Shown here: positions 38,375-46,830 of the stretch, one piece after another
How positions within the stretch are numbered: position 1 is the stretch's first letter
Layout: the number at the start of each line of letters is the position of its first letter
Origin: Aquimarina spongiae
Lineage (GTDB): Bacteria; Bacteroidota; Bacteroidia; Flavobacteriales; Flavobacteriaceae
Direction: 5' to 3'
DNA length: 64,000 nt
Assembly: GCF_900141785.1 (NCBI RefSeq)
Contig: NZ_FQYP01000003.1
Location: 372,001-436,000, forward strand
Position numbers and translations under genes: made by a program
The notes under the pieces: model-generated
Database searches by the model: none
What the model was told of the DNA's origin: nothing
Seen by the model: only the letters and a program-made list of their open reading frames with translations

Positions 38375-38462
38375 CAGAGAGGAAGGGATTCGAACCCTCG
38401 ATACGCTTTTGACGTATACACACTTTCCAGGCGTGCGCCTTCGACCACTCGGCCACCTCTCT
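38375..38462 (-). tRNA. tRNA-Ser (anticodon GGA)
   Basis: Read on the minus strand, the 88-nt gene starts AGAGAGG and ends CCTCTCT, a perfect 7-bp acceptor stem with discriminator G. The anticodon loop is CTGGAAA, giving GGA, which reads UCC/UCU. The long variable arm (TACGTCAAAAGCGTA) and the T-arm GGGTTCGAATCCC are typical of serine tRNA. No CCA is encoded. Confidence 0.95.
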
Positions 38463-38525
38463 TCATTTCCCAAAAATGGGATGGGCAAATAACAAAAAAA
38501 ATGTTAACCAATAAAATTTGAGGCG

Positions 38526-39560
38526 TTAATTTTCTGACATTTCGCCACGTAGAGAGGTTTCATAGATGGTTTTAAGGACTTTAAGTGGTAAATTTTCGCC
38601 CAACAAATACATCAGTTTAGCTACTGCTGCCTCGGTTGTGATGTCTTTTCCCGAGATTACTCCTACCTTTTTTAAGGCAACACTGGTATCGTATTTACCC
38701 ATTTCGACGCTTCCTCCAACACATTGAGTCACATTAATAATAGGAATACCCTTTTTGATCGTCTGCGATAACATTTTCACAAACCATTCTTTGGTAGTTG
38801 TATTTCCCGACCCATAGGTTTCTAATACAATTCCTTTGATACTAGGTAATTCAAAAATTCCCTTCAGTATTGTTTCATTGATCCCCGGAAACATTTTGAT
38901 CACTACGACATTATTATCAAAATGAGTGTGATATACCATTTTCTTCCGTCTGTTTACAGCTCTCAAAAAAGGTGTATGTACTTTAAGGTGCACTCCAGAC
39001 TCTACCAACGCCGGATAATTTAGGGATTGAAAAGCCTCAAAATGCTCAGCATTAAGTTTTGTGGTTCTATTGGCTCTAAGCAGTTTATATTCAAAATACA
39101 ATCCTACTTCTGTAATTACCGGCCTGCCCTTTTCTTGCAATGCTGCTATCTGAACCGCTGTAATCAAATTCTCTTTGGCATCGGTTCGCAAATCTCCAAT
39201 AGGCAACTGGGACCCTGTAAAAATGATAGGTTTTGCCAGGTTTTCGAACATAAAACTCACGGCAGAAGCCGTATAGGACATGGTGTCACTTCCGTGAAGC
39301 ACTACAAAACCATCGTACTTATCGTAATGATTATTAATAATATCCCCAAGTTCTTTCCAACGTTCCACATTCATATCGGAAGAATCAATGGGTTCATCAA
39401 AACTTATGGTATCGATATTACAATCCAATTGTTTCAACTCTGGAATATTTGACAATAGCTTATTGAAATCAAATGCTACCAAAGCCCCTGTTTCAAAATT
39501 TTTGATCATACCGATAGTACCACCAGTATAGATAAGAAGTATGTTTGATTTACTGCTCAT
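38526..39560 (-). CDS. ansA: L-asparaginase (type I, cytosolic)
   Basis: Hydrolyses L-asparagine to aspartate and ammonia. The catalytic threonine motif YTGGTIGM lies at the N-terminus, and the second active-site motif HGSDTMSYTA about 90 residues in; both are needed for activity. The 344-residue length from this start is typical and no signal peptide is present, so it is the cytosolic type. An earlier in-frame ATG at 39575 (MFICVM...) was not used because the conserved start is MSSKSNILLIYTGG. TatD is just downstream on the same strand. Confidence 0.93.
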   Translation of the reverse strand: MSSKSNILLIYTGGTIGMIKNFETGALVAFDFNKLLSNIPELKQLDCNIDTISFDEPIDSSDMNVERWKELGDIINNHYDKYDGFVVLHGSDTMSYTASAVSFMFENLAKPIIFTGSQLPIGDLRTDAKENLITAVQIAALQEKGRPVITEVGLYFEYKLLRANRTTKLNAEHFEAFQSLNYPALVESGVHLKVHTPFLRAVNRRKKMVYHTHFDNNVVVIKMFPGINETILKGIFELPSIKGIVLETYGSGNTTTKEWFVKMLSQTIKKGIPIINVTQCVGGSVEMGKYDTSVALKKVGVISGKDITTEAAVAKLMYLLGENLPLKVLKTIYETSLRGEMSEN

Positions 39561-39593
39561 AACACAAATGAACAAAATTTAATGCATTATAAA

Positions 39594-40382
39594 TTATATA
39601 CCGAAGACATCTTTAGAATTTTGGGTAGTAATAGCCGCGATCTCGTCTACAGGTTTTTGATAAATATCTACCAACCTATCCAGAACATTGGTGATATATG
39701 AACTTTCGTTTCGCTTCCCCCTATAAGGAGTCGGTGCCAAATAAGGCGCGTCGGTCTCGAGCACAATATGCTCCAAAGGTATTTGATCTAAGAATTTATC
39801 GATTTTCCCATTCTTGAAGGTAACTACTCCACCGATACCTAATTTCATATTATACCCTATAGCTCTATGCGCATCCTCTATGGTACCTGTAAAACAATGA
39901 AAAATCCCAAACAGCTCCTCCCCTTTTTCTAGCTCCAAAACCTCAAAAACCTCTTCAAAAGATTCTCTACAATGAATTACAATCGGCATTTTATACTTTT
40001 TTGCCAATTGAATTTGATATCTAAATGCTTCTTGTTGTTGTTTAAGAAAACTTTTATCCCAATACAAATCGATGCCTATTTCACCTACTGCATAAAACCT
40101 CTTTTCAGCATTAGGAGTAGTTCGTTTTGCCAGCTCTAGCTCGACATGCTTTAATTCTTCTTCATAGTTTTCTTTCACATGAGTAGGATGTAACCCCATC
40201 ATCAAGAATACATTTTCGGGATATTGAGCCTCAATATCATACATGGATGTAGTGTAGGTAGAATCTATAGCAGGCACAAAAAATCGTGTGATTCCTTTTT
40301 CTATAGCACGCTGCATCATCTCCTTTTGATCCTCTTCAAAAGACTCGCTATAAATATGTGTATGAGTGTCTGTAATTATCAT
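39594..40382 (-). CDS. TatD-family metal-dependent hydrolase
   Basis: A 262-residue TIM-barrel metal hydrolase; the family includes TatD/YcfH/YjjV DNases. Metal ligands are visible as DTHTHIY at the start, GEIGIDLYW, HCRES and ETDAPYLAP near the end. The start at 40382 (MIITDTHTHIYSES) is chosen because the motif begins there; an in-frame upstream Met at 40430 would add 16 residues. The asparaginase gene lies 33 nt downstream. Confidence 0.93.
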   Translation of the reverse strand: MIITDTHTHIYSESFEEDQKEMMQRAIEKGITRFFVPAIDSTYTTSMYDIEAQYPENVFLMMGLHPTHVKENYEEELKHVELELAKRTTPNAEKRFYAVGEIGIDLYWDKSFLKQQQEAFRYQIQLAKKYKMPIVIHCRESFEEVFEVLELEKGEELFGIFHCFTGTIEDAHRAIGYNMKLGIGGVVTFKNGKIDKFLDQIPLEHIVLETDAPYLAPTPYRGKRNESSYITNVLDRLVDIYQKPVDEIAAITTQNSKDVFGI

Positions 40383-40451
40383 GCGGCAAAAGTAAATAAA
40401 TTCACTTTTGGTCGCTATATCTAATACCAATATAATTGGCGTAACATCAAT

Positions 40452-40739
40452 TTAAGAAATACTGATGATTCTTTCTAAAGGAAGTACCATGGATTTTTTA
40501 AGGATAACATACTTTGAGGTAACTCCCCATATGGTAGTCTCTACTTCTTTTATCCCCTCGTTGTCTATAAAACGAATCTTGACCTTTACATGTTCTAAAT
40601 TACCTAATCGAAGTGCTCTAAGTAATTTTTGACATCTGTCTTTTACCTCTTTCTTTTTATCTAAAACTTCTTCTTTGGGAAAATTTAAAAATGCGATTTG
40701 CTCTTTTTCGATGTGTTGTATTTGATCTAAAGTCTTCAT
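40452..40739 (-). CDS. Small conserved flavobacterial protein, unknown function
   Basis: A 95-residue protein: an N-terminal helix with KKKEVKDRCQKLLRALRLGN and a C-terminal beta region VKVKIRFIDNEGIKEVETTI followed by WGVTSKYVILKK and LPLERIISI. This resembles a small beta-barrel RNA- or ligand-binding fold seen in flavobacterial hypothetical proteins, but the family is not named. It precedes tatD and asparaginase on the same strand. No signal peptide. Confidence 0.75.
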   Translation of the reverse strand: MKTLDQIQHIEKEQIAFLNFPKEEVLDKKKEVKDRCQKLLRALRLGNLEHVKVKIRFIDNEGIKEVETTIWGVTSKYVILKKSMVLPLERIISIS

Positions 40740-40870
40740 ATGCCCTTTCTTTTTAATGATTTATTCATCAATTTAGTGGAGACAAAAGCATATACATTAC
40801 ATTATTTTAGATTTTTTTAATACAATCTATAAACAAATTAACAGCATAAAGAAGCATACCGTTCCCTATT

Positions 40871-41611
40871 CTAATCTAGTTTTTTCAATAGTTTTTGCGC
40901 TTGTTGATAGTCCTCTGCATCTTCTGGAATTTTCTTTAGTAATCCTGCGCATGACTCATACTTCTCTTGCTTTAATTCATTGAGTGCTTCAAACCATAAT
41001 GCCCGATAACGGTACACCGAGTTTCCTTTGTACAAACTTTCAAAAACAGTAGTAGCGTTTGCATATTTGTTCTGTTCTAACAATGCAATTCCATAATAAA
41101 ACTGATACTGGGTATTATCAGGATCTTCTGTTAATAATGAAGAAAAGTAATTTTCGGCTGCTTTATAGTCTCCAGCATTGAATACCTTCTCTACATTTTT
41201 GGCATCCTCATTTGAGTTCGAACGTTCACCCATAGATAATTCGGGAATAGTTGCAAAATCATCATAGGTTGGATTCCCCTGATTAAAAAAGTAGACTCCA
41301 AAAAATAAGACTACACTAGCGGCAACGGCATAGGCCCACTTAGGCATTTGTATTACTTTTGATTTCTTTGGTGTAGTGGTTGTATTGAAATAGGAATCCC
41401 CGATTTGCTTAAGGTTATCTTTGAGCTCCTGTTGTTGTTTTTCGGTAGTAAAATTACTGTCCAAATGGGACCATAATTCCTGATATACCTTCAATTCTTG
41501 ATTTGCAGCTTCATCTTCGGTCAATATTTGATCCAAAGTCGCCTTATCCTCTACAGAAAGGTCCTGCCTGCAGTATTTCTCGAACAACTCGTATTTTTCT
41601 TCTGGGGTCAT
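40871..41611 (-). CDS. TPR-containing membrane protein, putative anti-sigma factor
   Basis: A 246-residue protein: a cytosolic N-terminal helical segment (about 1-85), one TM helix (WAYAVAASVVLFFGVYFF, about 92-110), and a C-terminal extracytoplasmic tetratricopeptide region (KAAENYFSSLLTEDPDNTQY, YANATTVFESLYKGNSVYRY). This domain layout, with a sigma factor gene upstream overlapping by 4 nt, is that of Bacteroidetes ECF anti-sigma proteins, although the cytosolic part lacks the zinc-binding HxxxCxxC motif. It would transduce an envelope signal. Confidence 0.8.
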   Translation of the reverse strand: MTPEEKYELFEKYCRQDLSVEDKATLDQILTEDEAANQELKVYQELWSHLDSNFTTEKQQQELKDNLKQIGDSYFNTTTTPKKSKVIQMPKWAYAVAASVVLFFGVYFFNQGNPTYDDFATIPELSMGERSNSNEDAKNVEKVFNAGDYKAAENYFSSLLTEDPDNTQYQFYYGIALLEQNKYANATTVFESLYKGNSVYRYRALWFEALNELKQEKYESCAGLLKKIPEDAEDYQQAQKLLKKLD

Positions 41612-42201
41612 AACAAATTCTTTAAGTGATTAAACCTTGGAGCACTCTGAACCAGTTGCGTTAATTGACCAATACACAAAGATTTCTTTTTTCGAACATA
41701 TCCATAGGACTGTCCTAATTTTTGTGCTACTTCTTCCAAAGATTTTATGGTAAAAGTAGTTTTCAGCAATTCTTTACACGCTTTTCCTAATTGGTCAAAC
41801 ATTTCTTCAAACAGTTCGTGTTTTGCCGCGTATAATTCGGTTTCTTCAGCAAAACGAGCACTCTCATCATCAATAGATACAACACCTTCGTTAATTGTTA
41901 CCTCTTTGTTCGAAGATTTATTCAATTCATTGATCCATTTGCGCTTACACAGTAAAAAGAAGTAGGCATCAAACGGACATGTAAGTTGCAGTTTTTTTTC
42001 GGTGGCTTGTCTGTAAATCGTAATCAGCGTTTCCTGAATAATATCCTGAGCCCGAGACTCGTCACCACTGTTTTTCTTTATATAGCCTACCACCTTGGGT
42101 GCAAATCGTTCATAAATCTCAGCCAACACCTTACTATCATTTCGTAAAAGCGCCTCGATATATTTTTGATCAGCATGTGGTTTGGAATTCCCCATAGACA
42201 A
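41608..42201 (-). CDS. ECF-type RNA polymerase sigma factor
   Basis: A 197-residue sigma-70 family factor with only regions 2 and 4. Region 2 has RAQDIIQETLITIYRQA, close to the conserved DxxQETF motif; region 4 is an HTH (TIKSLEEVAQKLGQSYGYVR). It overlaps the membrane TPR protein by 4 nt, so anti-sigma control is expected. It points leftwards while five genes for envelope proteins point rightwards from the shared intergenic region. Start may be at 42201 or 42195. Confidence 0.92.
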   Translation of the reverse strand: MSMGNSKPHADQKYIEALLRNDSKVLAEIYERFAPKVVGYIKKNSGDESRAQDIIQETLITIYRQATEKKLQLTCPFDAYFFLLCKRKWINELNKSSNKEVTINEGVVSIDDESARFAEETELYAAKHELFEEMFDQLGKACKELLKTTFTIKSLEEVAQKLGQSYGYVRKKKSLCIGQLTQLVQSAPRFNHLKNLL

Positions 42202-42241
42202 TTGGTTAGCGCTTCTAATTTAAAAAAAGTTTCAAGATAAT

Positions 42242-42290
42242 GGTAACAAAACTTTAAAGCTATTGATATGAGGTCGTAAACAATAAAACT
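42242..42290 (+). promoter_or_regulatory. Conserved promoter block, copy 1
   Basis: GGTAACAAAA, then AAAGC, TTGAT, TGAGG and GTAAA, each separated by the same spacing as in the copy at 43468. It begins 58 nt before the start codon at 42300. It is a candidate promoter for the ECF sigma factor encoded just upstream on the other strand. The -35/-10 boundaries are not known. Confidence 0.6.
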
Positions 42291-42299
42291 TTAAAAATT

Positions 42300-43337
42300 A
42301 TGAAAGCAATGAATACGACAATGGTATCCTCAAAAAACAACAGAGGAACCAAAAAAGTAATTCCGTTTTTACTATCACTTCTACTCACTTCTCTTTTGTT
42401 TGTGGGCTGTAAAAATGATGATAACGAAATTTTGATTCAGGAAATCTTAGATGGAGAAGAGTTAGCACAATCCATAAAGGATCAACGGGAACAAGCAAAA
42501 CAAACTACGATTTTGAATGCAGACACTGGCGGAGAAGTATATGGTGCAGAAGGGACTATTCTTTACTTCGGCCCTAATAGCTTTTTGGATCAAAACGGAG
42601 ATCCAGTTACTGGTAGTGTATCAATAGAGTTGATTGAAATCTACGACAAAGCCAAAATGCTACTTACCAAAATGCCCACCAACGGGAAACGACCCAACGG
42701 CGATGTAGAAACCTTGGTTTCTGGAGGAGAGTTTTATGTAAATGCCACCCAGGATGGATCTCCATTAGAACTTGCCAATGGATTTCAGCTATTGGCTCCA
42801 ACGGATCAGGTTGACAATGAAATGGTGCTTTTTAGTGCTCAGGACAATGATTGCGATGACACTGACTTAGATTGCGATGTGGTTTGGGAAGAAGACGACC
42901 AGGGAGACCTGGAAATCGTTCAACGAGAAGGACCTAATGGGATGGGCGTAACCTTTTACCTGGGTATTGCCGATCACTTTGGATGGACCAATATTGATAG
43001 ATGGTTTAGCGATCCCAGACCAAAAACGGTTCTTAGTGTAGACCCACCAGAAGGATATGACAACACCAATTCTAATGTATACATCTCTTATGATGGAGAA
43101 CCTGGCACTTTAGCGCTACTAGATATTTACGATCCAGATACTGGTCTATTTTCTGAGCATTATGGATTGATCCCTATAGGACTGGAGATACACATCATTT
43201 TTGTATCTGTTCAAGACGGGCAGTATGTGTACGCAATCCAATCAGCTACTGTAGAAGAAGATCATGTAGAGGTAATTGGAACTACTTCAACAGCCACCGA
43301 AGCCGAATTGGTAGCCATCATCAATGCACTTCCTTAA
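42300..43337 (+). CDS. Lipoprotein of unknown function (possibly ZU5-like domain)
   Basis: A 345-residue lipoprotein: the signal peptide LLSLLLTSLLFVGC ends at a lipobox cysteine near residue 37. The segment GTILYFGPNSFLDQNGDPVT with GSVSIELIEIY and ETLVSGGEFYVNAT recalls ZU5-like beta domains, but this is a weak match. An acidic segment rich in Asp and Cys (DNDCDDTDLDCD) follows at about 182-193. It is the first gene right of the ECF sigma/anti-sigma pair and has the conserved promoter block 58 nt before its start, so it is probably in the sigma factor's regulon. Confidence 0.75.
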   Translation: MKAMNTTMVSSKNNRGTKKVIPFLLSLLLTSLLFVGCKNDDNEILIQEILDGEELAQSIKDQREQAKQTTILNADTGGEVYGAEGTILYFGPNSFLDQNGDPVTGSVSIELIEIYDKAKMLLTKMPTNGKRPNGDVETLVSGGEFYVNATQDGSPLELANGFQLLAPTDQVDNEMVLFSAQDNDCDDTDLDCDVVWEEDDQGDLEIVQREGPNGMGVTFYLGIADHFGWTNIDRWFSDPRPKTVLSVDPPEGYDNTNSNVYISYDGEPGTLALLDIYDPDTGLFSEHYGLIPIGLEIHIIFVSVQDGQYVYAIQSATVEEDHVEVIGTTSTATEAELVAIINALP

Positions 43338-43399
43338 TAGATAAAAATTACTGGAATATGCTTACAGGTTAACGGGGGTTACGGCATATTCGAGTTAGT

Positions 43400-43424
43400 A
43401 TTCCGGGGGTATAGCTCCCGGAAT
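43400..43424 (+). terminator. CCGGG hairpin terminator after the first lipoprotein gene
   Basis: ATTCCGGG (43400-43407) pairs with CCCGGAAT (43417-43424) with a 9-nt loop and T-rich downstream sequence. A near identical hairpin follows the next gene at 44769. Confidence 0.6.
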
Positions 43425-43467
43425 TTCTATATCTGGACAAAAATTTTGAAAAAAATTCTAAAAAAGG

Positions 43468-43515
43468 GGTAACAAAAAATCAAAGCACTTGATCTGAGGG
43501 TGTAAAACAAAAAAT
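43468..43515 (+). promoter_or_regulatory. Conserved promoter block, copy 2
   Basis: GGTAACAAAA, AAAGC, TTGAT, TGAGG and GTAAA recur at the same spacing as in the copy at 42242, and again start 58 nt before the ATG of the downstream gene. About 30 of 46 aligned positions agree. It is likely the promoter of the serine hydrolase gene. Confidence 0.6.
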
Positions 43516-43525
43516 AAAGAAAGAC

Positions 43526-44746
43526 ATGATAACGAATCACACAACATTTGCATTACCAAAAAACAGTAGGAATGTAAAACAAATATGCATAAGCTTATTA
43601 CTTTCAGCCTTTTCACTTTTCTTTTTCGGAAGTTGTGAAACTGATGATGGGATTACGGATATACAAACTAACAGCCCTGTATTTGACATCGACTTATTTG
43701 AACAAAACCTCATCGATTATGTCGAAGCTGGTGGAAATGCACCCGTAGGATGGGCATATACAATTAGTACAAACGGAAACCTATCCAAATCCAACGCCTA
43801 TGGCCAAGCCAGAACAGCTGCAGACGGAGCCCTTGATTTCACTTTAAACAAAGAAATTAACATAGCCAGCGTTTCCAAATTCTACACGGCAATCGGCGCG
43901 ATGCAGTTACTAGAAGCCAACAATCTAACCATTGAAGACAACATTGAAGATTGGTTACCTGAATCATGGACCAAAGGACCTGGGGTAAGTGAGCTAACTT
44001 TCAAAGATCTATTAAAACACGAATCTGGACTACAGAGCACCAATAATAACTTTGATACTACCTTAGGTTACGAAGGACTTAAAGATTGTATCGAAACCGG
44101 AGTAGTAAACTCTAAATCTCGTAATTATCTGAATGTGAATTTCGCATTATTTAGAGTGTTAATCCCTTCACTTTGGAGTGCTGTAAGCAACAATGCTATC
44201 GATCTTGAAAACGATGCCAATACCCAATTCATGTATCTTTTATACATGCAGGAAAATATCTTCGATAGGCTTTCATTGCCTTTAGTAGGTTGTACGCCGG
44301 AAAACAGAGAAATCTCAACGATGTATTACAACGTTAATGATCCGGACACAAACTCCAATGGTCAGTACTACGGAGGTTGGAACAACAAATCCGGAGGAGG
44401 AGGATACTTTATGAGCACCCTGGAAATGGCAAAAGTCAATGCATTCTTCGAACATACTGAAACACTAGTATCCAAAGACCAAAGAGATCTTATGAAACTA
44501 CATCGATTGGGTATGGATGTAGAGGATGTTAACGACGAGATCCACGGAAGTTATTACGGAAAAGCTGGTTCGATTGGAACCAGCAGTGATCCATCCATCT
44601 CTCAAGGAGTACGTACACAAATAGTGATGTTTCCAGCAAATGGGATCGACTGTGTGATCGTAATGAACACACAAGGAGTGACCTTGCAAAGCACTACGAG
44701 TTTGCGCCAAATGATATACAACGCCTATAATGATGCATGGCAGTAA
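43526..44746 (+). CDS. Beta-lactamase-fold serine hydrolase lipoprotein
   Basis: A 406-residue lipoprotein (SLLLSAFSLFFFGSC, cysteine at 37) with a serine-hydrolase domain of the beta-lactamase/DD-peptidase class C type. The SxxK nucleophile is S115-V-S-K118; YLN at about 203-205 can serve as the Y-x-N motif; and YYGKAGSIG near the end fits the K-T-G-like third motif (as K-A-G). Such proteins act as esterases, D-amino-peptidases or peptidoglycan hydrolases. It carries the same promoter block as the gene before it. Confidence 0.85.
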   Translation: MITNHTTFALPKNSRNVKQICISLLLSAFSLFFFGSCETDDGITDIQTNSPVFDIDLFEQNLIDYVEAGGNAPVGWAYTISTNGNLSKSNAYGQARTAADGALDFTLNKEINIASVSKFYTAIGAMQLLEANNLTIEDNIEDWLPESWTKGPGVSELTFKDLLKHESGLQSTNNNFDTTLGYEGLKDCIETGVVNSKSRNYLNVNFALFRVLIPSLWSAVSNNAIDLENDANTQFMYLLYMQENIFDRLSLPLVGCTPENREISTMYYNVNDPDTNSNGQYYGGWNNKSGGGGYFMSTLEMAKVNAFFEHTETLVSKDQRDLMKLHRLGMDVEDVNDEIHGSYYGKAGSIGTSSDPSISQGVRTQIVMFPANGIDCVIVMNTQGVTLQSTTSLRQMIYNAYNDAWQ

Positions 44747-44768
44747 ATAGTAACAAATACGGTTACTA

Positions 44769-44798
44769 AAATTCCGGGAAATCACCTTCCCGGAATTT
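44769..44798. terminator. Hairpin terminator after the serine hydrolase gene
   Basis: AAATTCCGGGAA (44769-44780) pairs perfectly over 12 bp with TTCCCGGAATTT (44787-44798), loop ATCACC. It closely resembles the hairpin at 43400-43424. Confidence 0.8.
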
Positions 44799-44829
44799 GA
44801 ACATTTAACTTTTTACTATCTTTAGTAAC
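44790..44829 (+). promoter_or_regulatory. Putative promoter of the PKD-CHAT-protease unit
   Basis: TTTG about 44796-44799, 17 nt, then TATCTTTA (one base from TAnnTTTG) about 16 nt before the next start. This differs from the block used by the two genes to its left, so the downstream unit may be under the housekeeping sigma factor. Confidence 0.4.
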
Positions 44830-44844
44830 GTCAAACAAAAAAAC

Positions 44845-46830
44845 ATGAGGGGGTTTTTATTTTCAATTATTTATGTGGGGATATTGTGTTTTCCAATGTT
44901 GGGCATATCTCAGATTAACACCAACGACACCATTCCTAGAATCGCTCCAATTTCTTATGATATCGATGGCAACCGGGTAACGTTTGGTGCCGAAATGCCC
45001 CTACTCAATCAAATTGCAGGAGCGCCGAAGGCATTTTACACCTACTACTGGGAGTTTGGGGATGGCAACTACAGCTTTGAAAAAAATCCTACTCATACCT
45101 ATCCTAAATCCGGAAACTACCAAGCCAAACTTTGGGCAACAAACAATTATGATAATGGGAAACCACCCGCTAGCCGACCCAAATCTGTTTCGATAAACAA
45201 TACTCTAGAGGAAGCGTCATTAGATTCGAATTCTATATTTAAAGAAGAAGAGGACTTGCTTATCAAACGAAATCGAGAACCCATTCCTGATCAGGAAATG
45301 GTGGTTATCACTAGCTATAAAAACACCAACAACTACGTTTCTAACGGGAAATTGTATTTGTTCTACAACGATTACAAATTCAAGAATGATAATTTCACTA
45401 TTGAAGACACCCGAATGCATCATGGGGAACAAATTATCCCTTTGAATGCCATTACCGAGACTTTACCTGAAAATGATGATCATACCCTATTGGCATCATC
45501 TTCACATTCTATACTGCACAACAAAACACTTTTTGTACAAGACACCACCAAACGTAAAAATCTACCGCTAACCCTGGAAGAGTCTAAAGCTTTGTATCGG
45601 GACTATCAGGTCATTGCTTTTAACGATATGCAACCTGGTGAAGAGCGCAACATCTTCAGAACACTGAAGACCACTCCCGAAATGATTAAAGACACCAGCG
45701 CTATTGTGACGCTACGTAGTGTTTATGTTCCTGATGACAGCTACGACAATCATACGGTAAAGGACACAGAAATGGAAATTGTTACCTCACACGATCCCAA
45801 TAAGATGTCCTCCAACGGTTGGTTGATGAACTATCGACTGGTTCGATTTAAACGCCTCAAATTCAAAGTGCGTTTCCAAAATAACGGTGAAGGCCCCGCC
45901 AATACCATCAGGCTAGAATCAGATACTCCAGAAATGTTTGACAAATCTACATTGCGGATCGATAGTATGTATCCTGAATGTCCAATCTGCCCAAAAGATC
46001 GGGAAGTAAATTATAGCTGTCTGGACACCATATTAAAAAAGGATAAGATCATTTTTCAGTTCAATAGGATTTATCTTCCAGGTAGCCAACAAAAGAATGT
46101 TGCCGAAATTGATTCTACCAAAGGTTTTGTAAAATACTCGATGAAATTTGGAAAGGATTTTCACAAGAAAAAAACCAAAAGTAAAACTGCCATCTATTTT
46201 GATAAAAACGAACCCATTATTACCAATTATGCAACCACACGATTTATCCCGGGCATTTCTATTGGTGCCAAGGCAGGATATATTTTCGTGCCTGATCTAG
46301 ACAACCAACGCGAATATTTTGTGGGGGCCACCTTATCACCTTTCAAATCCTATAGAGCCTATTATCAGGCGGAGCTGTTTTTCTCTACTTCAACTCATGA
46401 CGAAGTACGAAATTTTGAAACCAGAACGGTCAATGCCGATGGGTCTACTTCACTTATTCAATTTTCTGAATTGAATCAATTCAACAACATCACCGTATAT
46501 GCAGTGCCGGGATCGATTCGATACAACTTCAATAACTTTTTTGCCATGGGTGCTGGGGTACAGTTGAAATTAGACATGAATAGTGTTAATGATCAGGAAA
46601 CCACTGGGGAAGCTTTTACCATAGTAAATGGCATTCCTACACCCAATCCGGACCTCAACTCCTTTACTGCAGAAGAAATTACAGACAGTTTTCTCAACGC
46701 TCAAGCCGGAGTATTTGTAGGTATGAATCTGGGAACAGTTCGAATTGGACCGAGTCTTGGAGTACGGTATGTGTACAATTTTGATGCCCCCAACTCTCAA
46801 ATTCAAGTATATGGGATTTGGAAATTTTAG
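44845..46830 (+). CDS. Secreted PKD-domain protein with C-terminal beta-barrel-like region
   Basis: A 661-residue protein with a signal peptide (MRGFLFSIIYVGILCFPMLG). A PKD domain lies at about residues 40-115 (YYWEFGDGNYSFEKNPTHTY, GNYQAKLWATNN). The middle has a beta-rich region including VTSHDPNKMSSNG, and the last 170 residues (from about 490) alternate hydrophobic strands and end with FGIWKF-like terminal aromatic residue (WKF), typical of outer-membrane barrels. The CHAT gene starts inside its last codons (20-nt overlap), so both are translated together. Confidence 0.75.
   Translation: MRGFLFSIIYVGILCFPMLGISQINTNDTIPRIAPISYDIDGNRVTFGAEMPLLNQIAGAPKAFYTYYWEFGDGNYSFEKNPTHTYPKSGNYQAKLWATNNYDNGKPPASRPKSVSINNTLEEASLDSNSIFKEEEDLLIKRNREPIPDQEMVVITSYKNTNNYVSNGKLYLFYNDYKFKNDNFTIEDTRMHHGEQIIPLNAITETLPENDDHTLLASSSHSILHNKTLFVQDTTKRKNLPLTLEESKALYRDYQVIAFNDMQPGEERNIFRTLKTTPEMIKDTSAIVTLRSVYVPDDSYDNHTVKDTEMEIVTSHDPNKMSSNGWLMNYRLVRFKRLKFKVRFQNNGEGPANTIRLESDTPEMFDKSTLRIDSMYPECPICPKDREVNYSCLDTILKKDKIIFQFNRIYLPGSQQKNVAEIDSTKGFVKYSMKFGKDFHKKKTKSKTAIYFDKNEPIITNYATTRFIPGISIGAKAGYIFVPDLDNQREYFVGATLSPFKSYRAYYQAELFFSTSTHDEVRNFETRTVNADGSTSLIQFSELNQFNNITVYAVPGSIRYNFNNFFAMGAGVQLKLDMNSVNDQETTGEAFTIVNGIPTPNPDLNSFTAEEITDSFLNAQAGVFVGMNLGTVRIGPSLGVRYVYNFDAPNSQIQVYGIWKF

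Noticed and set aside
38326..38511. A 61-residue reading frame on the minus strand
   Set aside because: It is the tRNA-Ser gene read as protein; the tRNA structure is complete and explains the sequence.
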